The position numbers and the translations under genes are program-made. A stretch of DNA of 64,000 nt, taken from contig JAQFVV010000017.1 of assembly GCA_028023455.1 (NCBI GenBank), forward strand, positions 5,982,098 to 6,046,097. Direction: 5' to 3'. Below are positions 60,746-64,000 of this stretch, one piece after another. Within the stretch, counting starts at the first letter, position 1. Every line of letters starts with the position of its first letter. This DNA comes from Epiperipatus broadwayi. Taxonomy: Eukaryota; Onychophora; Udeonychophora; Euonychophora; Peripatidae. The notes below the pieces were generated by a model. It had not been told where the DNA came from and did no database searches. It saw nothing but the letters and a program-made list of their open reading frames with translations.

Positions 60746-61399
60746 ATAGAGATTTTTAAATGTTTCTCTTGCGGCATTTATCGATAAAAGCTTGTTAGAG
60801 CTATTAGCACGCTCATTATATTACATCTGTAATACAAGCTTAAATCAGGTCATGTGATATATAACTTGATTTCCTTATTATATATGTACACACACATATA
60901 ATGGAAAATTAACAAATCAAAGATCAAATGCTGTATCATGTATGAAGGAAAGTCAGTAAATGAAAGAACCAATGTTTCAGGTTTTGTATAAACATCACGC
61001 AAGAGGACCATCCAGCATAGTCACAATCTAGGTGTAATTAATGGTTGGTTTTAGTAGCTTACATGATGCTATTATATAATTTTTGCGGATAACTTTCTAA
61101 AAATAATATTCACAAAGAAATGCTTTCCATTCACTACGAAGTGTTTGTCAGTTCACAGTAAACATAAGTCAGTGTATACAATAACGTAATTGAAAAAAAG
61201 AGTTGTCAAAGTGGCTGTTATAAAGCTGTACATATTGCTGGTCTTAAAATATTAGTAAAACAATGGAACAAGTTTATTAATATCGGTGATGATTATGTCA
61301 TGAAATAAATGTATGTCTCACTTGTTTTATTTTTTATGATTATTTGGAATCTATTTATTAACTTTTACTTGTATTGTATTTACATTGTTATACAATTAC

Positions 61400-61468
61400 C
61401 TGAGCTGATCCACAGAAAAAGAACAACATAAAAAATATATAGTAATTGCTCCATTGACCAAAAGAAAT
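61400..61468 (-). CDS. SLC37-like transporter, exon A (about TM4)
   Basis: First exon (in transcript order) that I can recognise of a minus-strand SLC37-type major facilitator gene. It is 69 nt, 23 codons, phase 0 at both ends. The acceptor is a pyrimidine-rich tract ending TTTTTCAG and the donor is GTAATTG. The peptide is ISFGQWSNYY, a hydrophobic FF-rich segment, then CGSAQ. Joined to the next exon it gives GSAQ-SVCWP, which matches the SLC37 pattern N-G-x-x-Q-S/T-x-G-W-P at the end of TM4. SLC37 proteins exchange phosphorylated sugars or glycerol-3-phosphate for phosphate, mostly at the ER membrane (family knowledge). It is short and hydrophobic, so the call rests mainly on phase and context. 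Exons for the roughly 150 N-terminal residues were not found and probably lie past the right edge. Confidence 0.75.
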
Positions 61469-62069
61469 CTGAAAAAGAAACGTAAATATGTTAAAATATA
61501 AGAATAGATAATATTTCTAACATGGAAAGTTTCAAAAGTTACATAAGAAATATAATTTGTAAATAGAGATAATCTAGTGCTAATATTATCATATAATGAC
61601 TTCTTCAAATAATAAAGAAAAGCTGATAAAATAAGAAATTCAGGCAATTAAAAGAGAACTCTTCATATTAAACAAAATATCACATGACTTAGTTTTAACA
61701 TTTGATTTTCAAGCAATAATTCACTCTATTTACACCAGAACCAACTATTGTAAACTTCAATAGATACTAGATGGTAATAATATATTCATATACAAGTTCT
61801 TCTCTATTGGCTACCTTCAACAAGGAGCTCCATTAACATACACACATCTAGCGGACACCTTTACCCTACCAATATAATAACCAACATTTTAAACTCAAGA
61901 CAACTTACTTGTATACTTATATGGTATGTGTTATGTTTATTGCAAATTAATATAAACACAAACTCATGAAAGTACATTTAATAATATATATTTATTAATA
62001 TAACATGAAACAAATACAAGCTTATGTATTTACACTAAATACAGTGATTATACCACTGCCTGCTACCCT

Positions 62070-62354
62070 TTATAAGATATAATTTCTAATTGTCATACAC
62101 CTATAAATAGAAGGGACTCCAAGTGCCCTTATAATTTTACCTACCAATTTTAGCTGTTCTGTGACAGCCTGCCTCATGAGTAGATACAGTGACATTGCCA
62201 GACATTCTCTGACAGATTGCCTTATGTCTGTGTTAGGTTCTAGCAACTTCCAGTCCTGAATGAGGACTTGTCTTACTGCATCACCTATTCTCTGGGATAA
62301 TGGCGTGGTCTGCTTTTCAGCTTTGTGACAGTAGTTCTCCAGCCTTACCTCCAA
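62070..62354 (-). CDS. Unidentified 94-codon ORF
   Basis: Open from 62354 to a stop at 62070. Residues 1-20 are MEVRLENYCHKAEKQTTPLS, then QRIGDAVRQVLIQDWKLLEP, NTDIRQSVRECLAMSLYLLM, RQAVTEQLKLVGKII and a less protein-like tail. It looks helical, charged and GC-richer than neighbours. A candidate donor GTAGGTAAAA falls after residue EQLKL, so the real coding part may end there and be an exon of another gene or of a retroelement. No SLC37 resemblance and no phase evidence tying it to exon A. Real but unknown, or a decayed repeat. Confidence 0.35.
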   Translation of the reverse strand: MEVRLENYCHKAEKQTTPLSQRIGDAVRQVLIQDWKLLEPNTDIRQSVRECLAMSLYLLMRQAVTEQLKLVGKIIRALGVPSIYRCMTIRNYIL

Positions 62355-62774
62355 ATGAATTGACTATTTCTTGCCTGATCCACATCCATGATGGAAACAT
62401 TCCGATTCAGTGAGTATCATTACTTACTGGCCAATTCTTGCCATAGGATATATGTTATCTACCTATATACATGTTGGTTTATGGTGATGAATACTCAATC
62501 CAATCGAGACAAGATGGAATCTGGACTAGTCCATTATTTGAAGGGAAGTGGTATGACATTAATTCAGCAATCACACATTTTAGTAATTTCTCTTTTTAAA
62601 ATGCTTTTGTTTTTAAATAAATAAAAAAAATAGATGGACAAAAAAATATAATATAGAAATTCTACACTTCTTTTGATGAAGAGAATTTTCTTTTCTGAAA
62701 ATAATTAGATTTGGTAATTATTTGTTTGTTATGCAAGTGTATCTCAGTGAAACAGCGGCCGATTCTCTTTTCAA

Positions 62775-63260
62775 GCTGTTTGCAGTGTCATCTCAGAATC
62801 AACACATACTTTGCATAGGAACATAGTTTAAATATTCATCATAAAAATTTCAAGGCACTAACATGCATGAATCATGAGTTGCAACATAAAATGTGACAGT
62901 ATGTTTCGTACCTTAATTCATGATAAAACAATGTCCTAACTTTAAATTTTGATTTAATGTAAGCAAAACAGCTACTGAAACTGAAATGAATCGAAGTATA
63001 TGACGCCATGAAACCATGAATCACAATAATGTTTTCAAGTGGCTTGCAAGATTTCATGATGGTAAGGAGAACATTGAAGATGATACAAAGGAAGAAATAC
63101 TATGCAACATTTTGGGTTATAATTCGTGATCCAAAAATACTAGCATCTTAAAAAAATTTGTAATCAATAACTATGTCATTACATAATGTTTCTTGTTTCA
63201 GAAAATATGCTGCAGGCAGTTTGGAGTGAAAAAGTAATCTTTTTGCTAGGACATATTGTG
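62775..63260 (+). pseudogene. Mariner-type N-terminal fragment (second copy)
   Basis: Frameshifted pieces KTATET, YDAMK, HNNVFKWLARFHDGKENIED correspond to the helix-turn-helix end of mariner transposases (Y-G-x-D-A-M-x-x-x-x-x-F-x-W-x-x-R-F-x-x-G-R-E-x-x-E-D-D). The following bases gctgcaggcagtttggagtg match gcactgcaggcagattggag at 17817. Same family and same layout as 17480-17890; both lack the catalytic part. Confidence 0.55.
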
Positions 63261-64000
63261 TGGATGTAATTAACAATTGAAAGGTGTCTTATTAATTTTA
63301 TTTGATATATAATTTCTTATACCAAGATGGTCAAATGATTTATTGACAAGAAACTTTTTTTTACTAATATAAAATAATAAATTGAATTTTTGGCATCCCA
63401 TGCCAGAATTCCATGCCAATATGCAACAAAAGATGTTTCCTAAGAAATTTGATAAATCTTGAGATTTAGAAGAAATCAGCTTGTAATATAATAAAAACTG
63501 CATATAAATGTGGCATTAAAACTAATTATGATATTCTGAGTCATACATGTTTAAAAAAGACATTTCACATTTATATATACAAAAAAAAAAAACAGCTTAT
63601 AAAATTATTTTCAGATGGTTAGTTACAATAAAATAAATCAGATGGCGCCACATCTGAATTAGTAAAATTATCCACAGGTAGCAGACATTTTGGAGAGATT
63701 CTATAAAATTTATTGTATTGTCATAGATAATATATTGCAAAAAATAAACCGGAAATTACATAAGCAAATAAATTTATACATGAATAGTTATCAAAGCTAT
63801 AGTTAATTTATTCATCCAGATCTTCAAAATTAATAAATAATTTTTAATCAATGTTTTCATAAATCAGAATCAATCCGTTCACTTGTTATAACTTTCTTTT
63901 TTAAATGTGAACAATTCCAAATATAAAATTGTCTGTCTAAATAGTTAATGGAATATTTTACGAAATTAAGCATTGATATGAGTATGCATATGTGTATTAC

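Larger units (their letters stand above)
50853..61399 (-). other. Intron A-B, about 10.5 kb
   Basis: Holds the GC-richer LTR-like island at 53.1-55.3 kb, the segmental duplication at 56.94-57.55 kb, a TATA-bearing GC-richer patch at 58.4-58.8 kb, an (AATC)n microsatellite, a decayed ORF at 59.68-60.13 kb and a foldback at 60.46-60.75 kb. In 50860-52600 and 55280-56930 I see only AT-rich sequence without a recognisable element. Confidence 0.65.
61469..64000. other. Intron/flank upstream of exon A
   Basis: No further transporter exon could be supported. It holds an unassigned 94-codon minus-strand ORF (62.07-62.35 kb) and mariner N-terminal debris (about 62.78-63.26 kb) of the same family as 17.48-17.89 kb. 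The rest is AT-rich. Confidence 0.55.

Noticed and set aside
61740-61870. Possible exon with gaaggtagcc donor on the minus strand
   Set aside because: No hydrophobic helix or SLC37 motif in any frame and no matching acceptor in phase.
1-64000. CRISPR arrays, operons, prokaryotic promoters
   Set aside because: No evenly spaced short direct repeats with unique spacers, and the sequence is eukaryotic in structure.

Overview
The window is AT-rich animal DNA with no bacterial-style gene packing. It shows many low-complexity AT tracts, GT/AG splice signals, tRNA-derived SINE-like units and a wide mix of degenerate transposable elements (hAT, mariner, Ty3/gypsy-like, RTE-like and other LINEs, long foldback/palindromic elements). 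The very long introns, the AT bias and the abundance of tRNA-like SINEs and foldbacks suggest an invertebrate with a large repeat-rich genome. A mollusc, perhaps a cephalopod, is my best guess; that is inference, not proof.

One protein-coding gene can be supported, and it runs across nearly the whole window on the minus strand. Six short exons, in transcript order 61468-61400, 50852-50727, 47777-47721, 34256-34175, 17344-17290 and 4730-4640, all have AG/GT borders. Their reading phases match at every junction (0, 0, 0, 1, 2), giving a continuous 160-codon stretch. The translation reads as the middle of an SLC37-type (sugar-phosphate/phosphate exchanger) major facilitator transporter, from about TM4 through the central cytosolic loop to TM7. 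The N-terminal exons lie beyond the right edge and the C-terminal exons beyond the left edge, or were not recognised. Introns are about 10.5, 2.9, 13.5, 16.8 and 12.6 kb.

Everything else sits inside those introns or the flanks. Left part (1-17 kb): foldbacks near 1.9 and 2.3-2.8 kb, a 1.18-kb old hAT-like element (3147-4328), a complete but decayed mariner (7221-8465), a tandem SINE cluster (8.56-8.95 kb), a 368-bp hAT MITE with perfect TSD (9800-10167), a 210-bp near-perfect hairpin (10417-10626), an RTE-like LINE on the minus strand (12.58-14.16 kb) and a gag-bearing LTR element with most of its interior deleted (15409-16643). Middle (17-34 kb): mariner helix-turn-helix debris, a large foldback (18.19-18.61 kb), a 61-bp tandem array, a second hAT MITE (23162-23584), three more foldbacks and a 3-kb APE-type LINE on the plus strand (30.2-33.2 kb). 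Right part (34-64 kb): more foldbacks, a 1.1-kb TA-flanked TIR element (41782-42891), a GC-richer LTR-like island (53.1-55.3 kb), a segmental duplication (56.94-57.55 kb), a decayed unknown ORF (59.68-60.13 kb) and an unexplained 94-codon ORF (62.07-62.35 kb).

The most unusual signals are several dispersed loci that contain the conserved order of a hammerhead-like ribozyme core (CUGAnGA, a hairpin, then GAAA), one of them inside a long perfect hairpin, and a family of closely related foldbacks concentrated in the transporter introns.
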